Origin: Streptomyces cyaneochromogenes
Lineage (GTDB): Bacteria; Actinomycetota; Actinomycetes; Streptomycetales; Streptomycetaceae
Assembly: GCF_003963535.1 (NCBI RefSeq)
Contig: NZ_CP034539.1
Location: 9,238,001 to 9,302,000 of the forward strand
DNA: 64,000 nucleotides
Reading direction: 5' to 3'
The notes below the pieces were generated by a model that worked only from the letters and a program-made list of their open reading frames with translations, searched no databases and was not told the origin of the DNA. Shown here one piece after another: positions 22,701 through 33,431 of this stretch (positions are counted from its first letter, which is position 1; each line of letters begins with the position of its first letter). The position numbers and the translations under genes are program-made.

Positions 22701-25700
22701 CGGCCGTCGTTGTCCTCGACGAGCTGCCCCTGACCCCGAACGGCAAACTCGACCGCGCGGCCCTGCCCGCCCCCGACCTCTCCGGCCTCACCACCGCCAC
22801 GGCCCCCCGCACCGAGGCGGAGGCGGCCCTGAGCGCCCTGTTCGCCGATCTGCTCGGGCTGCCCTCCGTCGGCATCCACGACGAGTTCTTCGCCCTCGGC
22901 GGCCACTCCGTCCTGGCCACACGCCTGATCGCCCGCATCCGGGCCGAGCTCGGGGCCGTGGTCCCCCTGCGGGCGGTCTTCGACACACCGACCGTGGCCG
23001 CGCTCGCCCCGCTCCTGCAGGCACCGCCCGCCGAGCGACGCCCAGCGCTGGGGCCGGTCCGGCGACCGGACCCGGTGCCCCTCTCCTCCGCCCAGGCCAG
23101 GCTGTGGTTCCTGTACCGGCTGGAGGGGCCGAGCCCGACGTACAACATCCACACCGCCGTACGCCTCACCGGGCACCTCGACACGGACGCACTCCGAGCC
23201 GCCCTGCATGACGTCGTGGCCCGCCACGAGGCGCTGCGCACGGTCTTCCCGGACGACGACGGCACGCCCTTCCAGCGGGTCCTGGCCGACGCGCCCGTAC
23301 CCTTCGAGGTCGTGCCTGCCGGGGCCGGGGAAATCGACGGGCTGCTGCGTGAGGCGGCCGCGTACGCGTTCGCCCTGGACGCCGAGATACCCGTACGCGC
23401 CACGCTGTACCGCCTCGCCCCCGACGAACACGTCCTGCTCCTCCTCGTCCACCACATCGCCACCGACGGCTGGTCGGCGGAGCCCCTGCTGCGGGACCTG
23501 GAGACGGCCTACGCGGCCAGGGCGCGAGGTGATCGCCCCGTATGGCTTCCGCTCGCCGCGCAGTACGCCGACTACACGCTGTGGCAGCGGCAGTTGCTCC
23601 AAGACGGCGAGGTGACCAAGGTCCAACTGAACTACTGGTCACGTCAGTTGGAGGGAGCGCCCGAGGAACTCCAGCTGCCCGTCGACCGGCCCCGCCCGGC
23701 CGTCGCCGGGTACCGGGCCGGCGCCGTGGACTTCTCCCTCGACGCGGAGGTCCACGCGACACTGCGGGACCTGGCCGCGGAAGCCGGCGGCACGGTCTTC
23801 ATGGCACTCCAGGCCGCCCTGGCGGTCCTGCTCCGCCGCCTGGGAGCCGGGGACGACATCCCCCTCGGCACGCCCGTCGCCGGACGGGGCGACGCCGCCC
23901 TCGACGATCTCGTGGGCCTCTGCGTCAACACCCTGGTGCTGCGCACCGACGTCTCGGGCGACCCGACGTTCCGTGCGCTGCTCGCCCGGGTGCGCGAGAC
24001 CGACGTGGACGCGTACGCCCACCAGGACCTGCCGTTCGAACGGCTCGTGGACGCGCTCGCTCCCACCCGCCAGATGGGCCGGCATCCGCTGTTCCAGGTG
24101 ATGCTCGCCCATCAGCAAGCTCCGGACGAAGCACGGGACTTCGCGGGCCTGACGCTCAGCGAGCTGCGCGTCGACTTCCACACCGCGAAGACCGACCTCG
24201 CCTTCCACGTCTTCGAACGGGCCGACGGCGCGGGTATCACCGGCTCGCTCGTCCACAGCCTCGACCTGTACGACCGTGAATCCGCCCAGGACATGGCCGA
24301 ACGGTTCGTACGGCTGGTCGGCGAGCTGGCCCGGCGGCCCGATCTGCCGGTCGCCCTGGCCGACGTCCTCACCCCGCGCGAGCGCGCCCGGATGCTGGGG
24401 GAGTGGAACGACACCGCGCACCCCGTGCCGGCCACCACCCTGACCGCACTGGTCGAGGAGCAGGCGGCCAGGACCCCTGACCTCCCCGCCGTGGAGTACG
24501 GCATCGAGGGCGGCACGCGACTGACGTACGCCGAGCTCAACGCCCGCGCCAACGCCCTCGCCCGGCAGCTCACCTCACTGGGCGTCGGGCCCGAGCGCTG
24601 CGTCGGCATCCATCTGGAGCGCTCGGTGGAGATGGTCGTGGGACTGCTCGCCGTGCTGAAGGCGGGCGGGGCGTTCGTCCCGCTGGAGCCGTCCTGGCCG
24701 GCGCGCCGGGTCGCAGAGGTGTGCCGGAGCGCGGCGCTGACGGCGGTGCTGGGCAGGCCGGGTGACGGATCGGCCCTCGGGGACGACGCGCCGCCGTTCC
24801 TGGAGGTGCGCCTGGAGGGCCCGCAGGACCCGGAGAACCCGGCCGTCCCCGTCGATCCCGAGGGCCTCGCCTACGTCATCTACACGTCCGGCTCCACCGG
24901 CGTCCCCAAGGGCGCCATGATCCGCCACCGGGCCATCGCGCACCGGCTGCTGTGGCAGCGCGGCCTGCTCGGCTTCGGCACCGACGACGCGGCCCTGTTC
25001 AAGGCGCCGCTCGGCTTCGACATCTCCATCAACGAGATCTTCCTGCCGCTGGTGAACGGCGGAAGGGTGGTGGTCGCCGAGCCGGGCGGCGAACGCGACG
25101 TCGACTATCTCCTCGACACGGTCGAACGGCACCGGGTCACCTTCACCTACCTCGTCTCCTCGATGCTCGACCTGCTGCTGGAACTGGACGGCTTCGCCCG
25201 GCGGGCCGCCTCCCTCAAGCACGTCTGGTGCGGTGGCGAGGTGCTCACCCCCGAACTGTTCGCCCGCTTCCGCGCCGCGAGCCCCGCGGTGATGTACCAC
25301 GGGTACGGTCCGGCCGAGGCCACCATCGGCGTCAGCCATGTCGTCTACCGCACTGGCGCGATCCGCAGCGCCGTCTCCATCGGGCGGCCCAACGGCAACA
25401 CCCGGCTCCACGTCCTCGACGACCGGCTGCAGCCGGTGCCGGTCGGGGTGCCGGGGGAGCTGTACGCCGGCGGCGTCTATCTCGGCCGCGGCTACGTCAA
25501 CGACCCTCGCCGCACCGCCGACCACTGGGTGGCCGACCCGTTCGGCCCGCCCGGCGAGCGGCTCTACCGCACCGGCGACCTGGTGCGGTGGCAGCGCGAC
25601 GGCACCCTGGAGTTCCTCGGCCGCGCCGACAATCAGGTGAAGATCCGCGGCATGCGGGTCGAGCTGGAGGAGATCGAGGCGATCCTCGAACAGCATCCCG

Positions 25701-27628
25701 GTGTGCGGCGCGGTGTCGTGGTGATCCGGGAGGACGCCCCTGGCGTCAAGCAGCTCGCCGGGTACTACCTCGCCGCCGACGTCCTCGGTGACCTGCACGA
25801 CTGGCTCCGGGAACGGCTGCCCGAGCACATGGTGCCCCGCACGCTGACCGCCCTGGACGCCTTCCCGCTGCTGCCCTCCGGCAAGGTCGACCGCCGCTCC
25901 CTGCCCGCGCCCGAGACCACGTCCTCCAGCGCACCGGCACGGGAGCCGGCGGGCGAACGCGAGCGGCTGCTGTGCGAGTTGTTCGCCTCCGTCCTCGGGC
26001 TCGGGCGCGTCGGCGTCGACGACAACTTCTTCGAGCTCGGCGGCGACAGCATCGTCTCCATCCGCCTGGTGACCCTGGCCCGCAAGGCCGGTATCGCCCT
26101 GAGCCCCCGGCACGTCTTCCAGACGCCGACGCCTGCCGGTCTCGCCGTCGCCGCCGGGCCGGCCGGCACCGGCCTCGTCGACGAGCCGGTCGGCGAGGCG
26201 GAGCTGACCCCGGTCATGCGCTGGACGGCCGGCCCCGACGGTTCCTACGGCGGCCTCGCCCAGGCGGTCCTGCTCGTGACGCCCCCGGACCTCACCCACG
26301 ACACCGCCGTCGAAGTACTCCAAGCGGTGCTGGACCGCCACGACGTACTCCGGGCCCGACTGACGAACCGACTGGTCGTGCCCGCCGAAGGAACGGTGCG
26401 TGCGAGCGGCCTGCTCAGTCGCGTCCGGGACGCGGCACTCGACGATCAGCTCGCCGCCGCCGTGGCCCGACTCGACCCGGCGGCAGGACGCATGCTCCAG
26501 GCCGTCTGGTTCGAAGACGCCGGGCGGCTGCTCCTGGTGGCACACCACCTGGTCGTCGACGGCGTGTCCTGGCGGATCATCACCTCCGACCTGGCAGAGG
26601 CATGGCAGTCCGGTCGGCCCGGCCGGGCCGTACCCCGTACCGGCACCTCCTTCCGAACCTGGAGCGGGCTCCTCGGCGAGGAGGCCCGCAAACCGGCGCG
26701 GGTGCGCGAACTACCCTGGTGGACCGAGGCGTTGGAGAACGGGCGTCCGCTGATCGAGCGCACACCGGACACCGGCGCCCCGTTGCGCGACCACACCCTC
26801 GTCCTCCTGGACGACATCACGGTCCCCTTGCTGACCTCCGTCCCCGCCGCCTATCACGCCGCCGCCCCCGACGTCCTGCTCACCGCCCTCGCCCTGGCCG
26901 TGGCGGCCTGGCGGGAGCGGCGCGGCGACCTGACCGGCCGTTCGCTGCTCGTCGGCCTGGAGGGCCACGGACGCGAGGAGGGCATCGCCGAGGGCGTCGA
27001 TCTGTCGGCCACGGTCGGCTGGTTCACCACGTTCTACCCGGCCGGTGTCGACCCCGGCCCGCTCGACCTCGACGAGGCCCTCTCCGGTGGGCCCGCGGCG
27101 GGCACGGCGCTCAAGCGGATCAAGGAACAACTGCGCGCCGTACCGGACCACGGCCTCGGATACGGCCTCCTGCGCCACCTCAACCCGGACACCGCACCCG
27201 CCCTGGAGAAGCTTCCGCAACCGCAGGTCCTCTTCAACTACCTGGGCCGTTTCACCGCGTCCGGCGCGGCGGACGAGCCCTGGGAACTGGCTCCCGAGGC
27301 CCCCATGCTGCGGGTGCCGCCGCCGACCGCGTCCCACAGCGGCTCCGCCGCAGGCCGGCAGTCCGCCGCTTTCGGTCTGGAGATCAACGCCGTGGCCGTC
27401 GAGGAGGCGAGCGGTGTCCGGCTGCACGTCTCCGCCTCCTGGCCGGACGGGTTCCTGACCGAGTCCGAGGCACAGGACCTGCTCGGCCTGTGGGAGCGCG
27501 CCCTGCGCGGTCTCGCCCGGCACGCCGGCGACTCCCCGGCCGGCGGTCTCACCCCGTCGGACCTCCCCTTGGTCGAACTGACCCAGGAGGACATCGACGA
27601 CTTCGAGAACGACTTCGACGACTTCTGA
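19739..27628 (+). CDS. NRPS3: C-A(Ser)-T-C-A(hfOrn)-T-E, dimodular
   Basis: 2629 residues. Order: C1 (HHIAWDG near 178), A1 (HTSGSTGRPKG near 661), T1 (LGGHS near 1054), C2 (HHIATDG near 1237), A2 (YTSGSTG near 1715), T2 (LGGDS near 2100), E (HHLVVDGVSW near 2268; EGHGRE; NYLGR). The A1 pocket reads D-V-W-H-V-S-L-V-D-K, the serine type. The A2 pocket reads D-I-N-Y-W-G-G-I-G-K, which I recall as the code of the N5-formyl-N5-hydroxyornithine module of coelichelin synthetase, and E would make it D. The formyltransferase and hydroxylase genes nearby agree. Both C domains look like the L-donor type (LSYAQSRMWLLQQL, LSSAQARLWFLYRL). The acidic tail LVELTQEDIDDFENDFDDF resembles a donor docking segment. 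GTG 19739 overlaps the NRPS2 stop (GTGA) with GGCGGAG upstream. Confidence 0.93.
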
Positions 27629-27656
27629 GCCACCACGGACGACTACGGAGGAACCG

Positions 27657-30600
27657 GTGACGCAGCACCACCCGACCGCGGACGAGCTGCTCCGTTCGGT
27701 CACCGACACATTCGGCTCGGAGGAAGCGCCGAGCGAGGACGACAGCCTCATCGCCTGGGGCCTGGACTCGATCACCCTGATGAAGATCGCGGGCGGCTGG
27801 CGGAAACAAGGCGTGCGGGTCAGCTTCGCGGAGCTGGCCAAGGACCCCACCCTGCGCGCCTGGCGCGAGCTGCTGGCAGCCCACATACCGGCCGGCGCGC
27901 GGCCCGCTGAGCGGACCCCGGCCCTGCCGCCCCCCGCGCCCGAGCCACGCGAGCCCTTCCCGCTGGCCGTGATGCAGCACGCCTACTGGATCGGCCGCGG
28001 CGACGAGACCACCCTCGGCTCCGTCGCGGCCCACCTCTACGTCGAGTTCGACGGCTCCGGCGTCGACCCCGACCGGCTGGACGCGGCCGTACGCGCTCTC
28101 GCGGCCCGCCACGGCATGCTGCGTGCCCGCTTCACCGACGACGGCCGTCAGCAGATCCTGCCCGACCTCACCCGTCCCGCGACCGTCGTCCACGACCTGC
28201 GGACGTCGGCCGCGGGGACCGTGGCGACACAGCTGGAGGACATCCGGAACTCCTCCTCGCACGCGCGCCTGGACATCGCGGCCGGGGAGGTCCTCTCCGT
28301 CCAGCTGTCGCTGCTGCCGGACGGTTCGAGCCGGCTGCACGTCGACGTCGACATGCTCGCCGCCGACGCGCTCAGCTACCGGGTGCTCCTCTCCGACCTC
28401 GCCAAGCTCTACCAGGACCTCGGCGCCCCCCTCCCCGCGATCCGCACCAGCTACCCCGAGTACCTCGCCGAGCGCACGGACGTGCGGCGGCTGAGCCGGG
28501 AGCAGGCCCAGCAGTGGTGGCAGCGGCGGATCCCCGAGCTGCCCAGCGCGCCCGAGCTCCCGCTCGTGCCCGAGGCCGAGCGCACCGACCCGACCCGGGT
28601 GACCCGCCGCCACCACTGGCTGCCGCCCGCGGAGAAGCGACGGCTCACCGTCCGCGCCCACCAGCACGGACTGACCCCGGCCATGGCCGTGGCGACCGCC
28701 TTCTCGGAGGTCCTGGCCGCCTGGAGCGGACAGCCCCGATTCCTGCTGAACGTCCCGATGTTCGACCGCAGGGGCTCCCACCCCGACGTCGACCTGCTCG
28801 TCGGCGACTTCACCAGCTCGGTGCTGCTCGACGTCGACCTGACCGTACCGGGCTCGTTCACCGAGCACGCGCGGCGCCTGCAGGACCGTATGCACACCGA
28901 CGCGGCGCACTCCGACTACTCCGGCGTGGAGGTGCTGCGGGACCTCTCGCGCCACAACGGCGAACAGGTCCTGGCGCCCGTGGTGTTCACCAGCGCCCTC
29001 AACCTCGGCGAGCTCTTCGACCACGGCGTACGGCAGTCCTTCGGCAAGCCCGTCTGGATCATCTCCCAGGGGCCACAGGTACTGCTCGACGCCCAGGTCA
29101 CCGAGGTCGACGGCGGACTGCTGGTCAACTGGGACGTCCGCGAGGACGCCTTCCCGGCCGGCCTGGTCGACGCCATGTTCGCCGCCTTCCACGGCCTCGT
29201 CACCCGGCTCGGCACCGACGACACGGTGTGGGAGCGGCCCGTGCCGGCCCTGCTGCCCGAGGGCCAGTCGTCGGTCCGCGCCACGGTCAACACCACCGAA
29301 GGCCCGCGCAGCCACCGGCTCCTGCACGAGGGCTTCTTCGAGCGCGCCGCCGAGCAGCCGCAGGTCCCTGCCCTGCTGTGGGACACCGAAGGCGCCCTGA
29401 CCTATGGCGAGTTGGCCGACCGCGCGCTGCGCACCGCCGCCGCCCTGGCGGAGCGCGGCGTACGGCCCGGTGACATGGTCGCGGTCAGTCTCCCGAAGGG
29501 GCCCGACCAGATCACCGCCCTACTGGGGGTGCTGGCCGCGGGTGCCGCATACGTGCCGATCGGCGTCGAGCAGCCGCCCGCCCGCCGGGACCGCATCCGC
29601 GCCACCGCCGGATTCCGTGTCGCACTCACCGACGGACGCCCGGTCGAGGGCCTGCACGCCCTGCCCGTCGCGGAGGCGGTGGCGAGCGCACCCTTGCCGC
29701 AGCCGGTGACGGTGGACGAGGAGCAGCCCGCCTATGTGCTGTTCACCTCCGGATCCACCGGTGAGCCCAAGGGCGTCGAAGTGCCGCACCGGGCCGCCAT
29801 GAACACCATCGACGACCTCAACGACCGCTTCGCCGTGGGCACTTCGGACCGCTGTCTCGCCCTGTCCGCGCTGGACTTCGACCTCTCCGTCTACGACATC
29901 TTCGGGCTGCTGAGCGCGGGCGGCGCGCTCGTGCTCGTGGACGAGGACGACCGGCGCGAGGCGAGCCGGTGGGCCGACCTCGCGCGCACGCACCAGGTGA
30001 CGCTCCTCAACTGCGTGCCCCCGCTGCTCGACATGCTCCTCCTGGCCGCCGCTCCCGGCGAACTCGGCAGCCTGCGCGCGGTGTTGCTCGGCGGCGACTG
30101 GGTGGGCACCGACCTGCCGGGTCGGCTCGCCGAGCGGGCACCCGGATGCCGGTTCACCGGGCTGGGCGGGACCACGGAGACCGCGATCCACTCCACCGTC
30201 TGCGAGGTGACGGAGGCTCAAGTACCGGCGCACTGGCGGGCGGTGCCGTACGGCACTCCGCTGCGCAACGTCCGCTGCCGGGTCGTCGACGCCCATGGAC
30301 GGGACTGTCCGGACTGGGTGCCGGGCGAGCTGTGGATCGGTGGGAGCGGGGTGGCCCTCGGTTATCGGGCCGATCCCTCCCGTACGGCCGAGAAGTTCAC
30401 CGAGGCCGACGGGCTGCGCTGGTACCGCACCGGCGACCTCGCGCGGTACTGGCCCGACGGCACCCTGGAGTTCCTCGGCCGCCGCGACCACCAGGTCAAG
30501 GTGCGGGGCTTTCGGATCGAACTCGGTGAGGTGGAGGCGGCGCTCACCGGTCACCCCGCCGTACGGCGTGCAGTGGCCGGGCTGACCCGGGGTCAGGGCG

Positions 30601-31127
30601 TCCAGTTGGCGGCCGCGGTGGCGGCCGACAAGGGGGCGGAGGAGGACGAGCTGCGGGAGTGGGCGCGATCCGTGCTGCCGCCGCACATGGTGCCGTCCCG
30701 GATCGCCGTGGCCGAGGAACTCCCGCTCACCTCCAACGGCAAGCTCGACCGCCGTGCCGTACAGGACCTGCGGCAGGTGGCGGAGGCGGCACCGCAGCGG
30801 GCCCCCGGCACCGCCCTGGAGACCGTCGTGGCGCGGGTCTGGCAGGACGTCCTCGGCGTCGAACGCGTCGGCCTCGACGACGGCTTCTTCGCCCTCGGCG
30901 GCGACTCGGTGCTCGCCACGGTGATCGTCGGCCGGCTGCGCGAGGCGCTGGACACCTCCGCGGTGTCCGTACGCTCCCTCTTCGCGACCCTCACGGCCGG
31001 CGGCATGGCCAAGCGGCTGTCGGCCGAGGAGGAGACGCCCGGGCGGCTCGAACAGGTCGCCGCGATTCACCTGGAGATCGAGGACATGTCGGCCGACGAG
31101 ATCGACTCGGCGCTGCGCGACACGTAA
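27657..31127 (+). CDS. NRPS4: ArCP-Cy-A-T loading and heterocyclization module
   Basis: 1156 residues with MbtB/HMWP2-like order. The N-terminal aryl carrier domain has WGLDSITLM (Ser38 for phosphopantetheine). The cyclization domain has DMLAADALS (near 231-239), the DxxxxDxxS motif that replaces HHxxxDG. The A domain has FTSGSTGEPKG (near 695), and a carrier with LGGDSVLAT (near 1080) follows. The pocket reads D-L-Y-N-L-G-L-I-H-K, closest to the cysteine code DLYNLSLIWK, with Gly and His as in threonine codes. Cys (thiazoline) is favoured but Thr or Ser (oxazoline) remains possible. It should receive salicylate from the ligase at 5.8-7.5 kb and start the chain although it is last in gene order. 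GTG 27657 has GGAGGA upstream, 28 bases after NRPS3. Confidence 0.93.
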   Translation: MTQHHPTADELLRSVTDTFGSEEAPSEDDSLIAWGLDSITLMKIAGGWRKQGVRVSFAELAKDPTLRAWRELLAAHIPAGARPAERTPALPPPAPEPREPFPLAVMQHAYWIGRGDETTLGSVAAHLYVEFDGSGVDPDRLDAAVRALAARHGMLRARFTDDGRQQILPDLTRPATVVHDLRTSAAGTVATQLEDIRNSSSHARLDIAAGEVLSVQLSLLPDGSSRLHVDVDMLAADALSYRVLLSDLAKLYQDLGAPLPAIRTSYPEYLAERTDVRRLSREQAQQWWQRRIPELPSAPELPLVPEAERTDPTRVTRRHHWLPPAEKRRLTVRAHQHGLTPAMAVATAFSEVLAAWSGQPRFLLNVPMFDRRGSHPDVDLLVGDFTSSVLLDVDLTVPGSFTEHARRLQDRMHTDAAHSDYSGVEVLRDLSRHNGEQVLAPVVFTSALNLGELFDHGVRQSFGKPVWIISQGPQVLLDAQVTEVDGGLLVNWDVREDAFPAGLVDAMFAAFHGLVTRLGTDDTVWERPVPALLPEGQSSVRATVNTTEGPRSHRLLHEGFFERAAEQPQVPALLWDTEGALTYGELADRALRTAAALAERGVRPGDMVAVSLPKGPDQITALLGVLAAGAAYVPIGVEQPPARRDRIRATAGFRVALTDGRPVEGLHALPVAEAVASAPLPQPVTVDEEQPAYVLFTSGSTGEPKGVEVPHRAAMNTIDDLNDRFAVGTSDRCLALSALDFDLSVYDIFGLLSAGGALVLVDEDDRREASRWADLARTHQVTLLNCVPPLLDMLLLAAAPGELGSLRAVLLGGDWVGTDLPGRLAERAPGCRFTGLGGTTETAIHSTVCEVTEAQVPAHWRAVPYGTPLRNVRCRVVDAHGRDCPDWVPGELWIGGSGVALGYRADPSRTAEKFTEADGLRWYRTGDLARYWPDGTLEFLGRRDHQVKVRGFRIELGEVEAALTGHPAVRRAVAGLTRGQGVQLAAAVAADKGAEEDELREWARSVLPPHMVPSRIAVAEELPLTSNGKLDRRAVQDLRQVAEAAPQRAPGTALETVVARVWQDVLGVERVGLDDGFFALGGDSVLATVIVGRLREALDTSAVSVRSLFATLTAGGMAKRLSAEEETPGRLEQVAAIHLEIEDMSADEIDSALRDT

Positions 31128-31140
31128 GCGGACGACAGAA

Positions 31141-31176
31141 GGAGGGGTGGGGTGCCCGCGGGCACCCCGCCCCTCC
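31141..31176. terminator. Strong hairpin terminator between NRPS operon and binding-protein gene
   Basis: An 18-bp arm GGAGGGGTGGGGTGCCCG (31141-31158) is followed at once by CGGGCACCCCGCCCCTCC (31159-31176), complementary except for one G-T pair. It lies 13 bases after the NRPS4 stop and 21 bases before the stop of the convergent lipoprotein gene. It is well placed to terminate both transcripts. Confidence 0.85.
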
Positions 31177-31197
31177 TCCGATTCCCCCTCGGGCGGT

Positions 31198-32214
31198 CTA
31201 GTCGAGCTTCTCGAACCCGGGCTCCAGGTTGTCCAGCGCCCAGGGGATGCCCAGCGCGGACGGGCTGCGCAGCTGGCTGATGGTCGCGACGTCGGTCACG
31301 ACGTACCGGTCGTCCTTCACCGCGGACATGTTCTTCACCAGGTCACTGGACTCGAATGCCTTCTTCAGGTCCGGCGTCGTGAAGGCGATGACGGCCAGGT
31401 CGGCGTCGAGCTTGTCGAGCTGCTCGAAGGACAGCTCGCCCGTCGGGCTGCCGTTGACCGTCTTGATGTTCCTCACCGTCGGGGTCAGGCTCATCCCGAC
31501 CTGGCTCATCAGCTTGGCGGCGAAGTCCTCCTCGGAGGCGATGGTGAAGATCTTCGCCGGGGTGTTGCCGATGGACAGGCTGTACGTCCTGCCCTGGAGC
31601 TTCGGATGCTTCGTCTTCACCGCGGCGATGCTGTCCTCGGTCTCCTTGATGACCTGCTCGCCCCGCGCCTCCTTGCCGACGGCCTTGGCGACCACCTGCA
31701 CGTGTTCCTGCCAGGTCTGCTGCCCCCAGGCCGTCTCGTAGCCGATGGTCGGCGCCACGGCGGCGAGCTTCTTGTAGTCCTTGTCGAGGGTGAAGTCGGA
31801 GGTGGCGAGGATCAGATCGGGCTGGAGGGACGCCACCTTCTCGTAGTCGACGGCGGTCAGCGTGTCGAGGAGCTCGGTCTTCTTGGTGTCGATCTTGTCC
31901 TTCAGCCAGGGGTAGACGCCGTCCTTGCTGAGGGCGTCCTTGGACACGGCGACCGGTGTGACACCCAGGGCGTACAGCGCGTCGATGTCGTCCGTGCCGC
32001 CGTTGCCGATCACCACGATCCGCTCCGGCGCCTTGGTGATCTTTGTGGTGCCGAACTTGTGCTTGACGGACACCGGGAAGGCGGACGAGGAGTCCGCCTT
32101 CGCGTCGCCGGAGGCGTCGGAGGAGGTGTTCGAGTCGTCCTCGACGGAGCCGCAGGCTGCCAAGGCGGCGGCCAGGGTGACGGTGAGAAGGGTGGTGAGG
32201 GTCTTTCTCGTCAT
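31198..32214 (-). CDS. Ferric-siderophore-binding lipoprotein (FepB/FecB family)
   Basis: 338 residues. The signal peptide is followed by lipobox LAAC (Cys21) and a Ser/Asp-rich spacer, then a class III substrate-binding fold with APERIVVIGNGGTDDIDALYALGVTPVAV and QPDLILATSD. It would sit on the outer face of the membrane and deliver the ferric siderophore to the FecCD permeases at 3.7-5.9 kb. No ATPase gene accompanies either. It is transcribed leftward from an iron box 56 bases upstream of the start. Confidence 0.93.
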   Translation of the reverse strand: MTRKTLTTLLTVTLAAALAACGSVEDDSNTSSDASGDAKADSSSAFPVSVKHKFGTTKITKAPERIVVIGNGGTDDIDALYALGVTPVAVSKDALSKDGVYPWLKDKIDTKKTELLDTLTAVDYEKVASLQPDLILATSDFTLDKDYKKLAAVAPTIGYETAWGQQTWQEHVQVVAKAVGKEARGEQVIKETEDSIAAVKTKHPKLQGRTYSLSIGNTPAKIFTIASEEDFAAKLMSQVGMSLTPTVRNIKTVNGSPTGELSFEQLDKLDADLAVIAFTTPDLKKAFESSDLVKNMSAVKDDRYVVTDVATISQLRSPSALGIPWALDNLEPGFEKLD

Positions 32215-32269
32215 GTGCGTCCCTTGTCGCCGGTGAAGCAGGCCGGATCTGTACGGCCGTCAGTAAAGC

Positions 32270-32288
32270 AAGGTAAGCCTTGCCTTAA
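32270..32288 (-). promoter_or_regulatory. Iron box upstream of binding-protein gene
   Basis: AAGGTAAGCCTTGCCTTAA is a 19-bp near-palindrome of the DtxR family with AAGG/CCTT arms in place of TAGG/CCTA. It lies 56 bases before the lipoprotein start and fits iron repression of uptake. Confidence 0.82.
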
Positions 32289-32393
32289 CAACGGCTTTCG
32301 GACAACTTCTTTGTATCGGACGTGAGTTGACGTTTCGTCACCAAAGTTCGCGATCTGCTTCGGTCCTCGTCGGGCTTCATCGGCCTTCTTCGA

Positions 32394-33347
32394 TCACGGG
32401 CGGGCGGTGAGGTAGCCCCCCATCGTGCGGAAGTAGTCGCTCGCCGCGTACTCCGTGCCGTCGTCGGTGCGCAGCCGCCTGACGAGCAGGCCCGGGTGTC
32501 GGCCCGTGTGGGCCTCGCTGCCCGCCACGATGACCACGCCGTCGCCCTCGCGGATGAAGATGCGACCCGGGGTGCCGCCGTAACGGCCCTCGGAGACGGC
32601 GGCTGAGACGATCCTGATCCGCTGCCCGCGATGGAACGCGTACGCGTTGGGGTACGGGTCCGACTGCGCCCGTACGAGCCGCTCCAGGCGCTCCGCCGGC
32701 CAGCTCCAGTCGATGCGGCTGTCCTCGAGCGAACGCTTGTGGAAGAAGCTCGCCCGCCTGCGGTCCTGTGGCTGCCAGTGGGTGGCGTCCTTGCCGGAGG
32801 CGATGAGGTCGAGCGACTCGCGCACGATCGGTGCGATCAGGTCGACCGTGCGGTGGAACAGGTCGGTCGCGGTGTCGGTCGGTCCGACCACTACCGAGCG
32901 CTGCACCAGGATGTCCCCGGCGTCCAGCTCGCCGTTCATACGGTGCGCGGTGACACCGACGCGCTCCTCCCCGTTGATGAGCGCCCAGATGATGGGCGAG
33001 AAGCCGGCGTAGGCGGGCAGCAGCGAGTCGTGGACGTTGAGCGTGCCGTGCGCAGGCAGGTCGAAGAGCTCTGGCGGCAGCCAGGTGCGCCAGTTGTTGG
33101 CGACGAGGATGTCGGGCCGGGCGGCCCGCACCGCGGCGAGGAGTTCGGGGTCGTCGGGACGGTTGCGCAGGAGTACGGGGACGCCGTGCTTCTCGGCCAG
33201 TTCGGCGACGGAGTCGTCCCAGATCTTCTCGTAGGCGTGGTCGCTCTTGGGGTGCGTGACCACGAGGACGACCTCGTGGTCGGAGTCCAGCAGGGCCTGG
33301 AGTGTGCGGTGACCCCAGGTCTGGTAGCCGAACATGGCGACGCGCAT
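32394..33347 (-). CDS. N-hydroxyornithine formyltransferase (CchA-like)
   Basis: 317 residues of the formyl-THF-dependent transferase family (methionyl-tRNA formyltransferase fold). The catalytic triad is visible as Asn104 and His106 in NVHDSLLPAYAG and Asp142 in GELDAGDIL. By analogy with coelichelin CchA it would add the formyl group to N5-hydroxyornithine, giving the hfOrn selected by NRPS3 module 2. I chose ATG 33347 with GGGGAG upstream. An in-frame ATG at 33374 would run almost into the iron box. It is divergent from the ornithine hydroxylase gene, and both are controlled from the iron box at 33378. Confidence 0.93.
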   Translation of the reverse strand: MRVAMFGYQTWGHRTLQALLDSDHEVVLVVTHPKSDHAYEKIWDDSVAELAEKHGVPVLLRNRPDDPELLAAVRAARPDILVANNWRTWLPPELFDLPAHGTLNVHDSLLPAYAGFSPIIWALINGEERVGVTAHRMNGELDAGDILVQRSVVVGPTDTATDLFHRTVDLIAPIVRESLDLIASGKDATHWQPQDRRRASFFHKRSLEDSRIDWSWPAERLERLVRAQSDPYPNAYAFHRGQRIRIVSAAVSEGRYGGTPGRIFIREGDGVVIVAGSEAHTGRHPGLLVRRLRTDDGTEYAASDYFRTMGGYLTARP

Positions 33348-33377
33348 GCGGTTCTCCCCTTCGGCAGGCTCCATTGC

Positions 33378-33396
33378 AAGGTAAGGCTAACCTTAT
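33378..33396. promoter_or_regulatory. Iron box between formyltransferase and hydroxylase genes
   Basis: AAGGTAAGGCTAACCTTAT matches the DtxR-family 19-mer, with a perfect AAGGTnAnnnTnACCTT core. It lies 31 bases from the formyltransferase start and 36 bases from the hydroxylase start, so one operator can control both directions. Confidence 0.9.
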
Positions 33397-33431
33397 CTAA
33401 CATGTGGCTGCCTGAGGGAGGCGATGCCACG

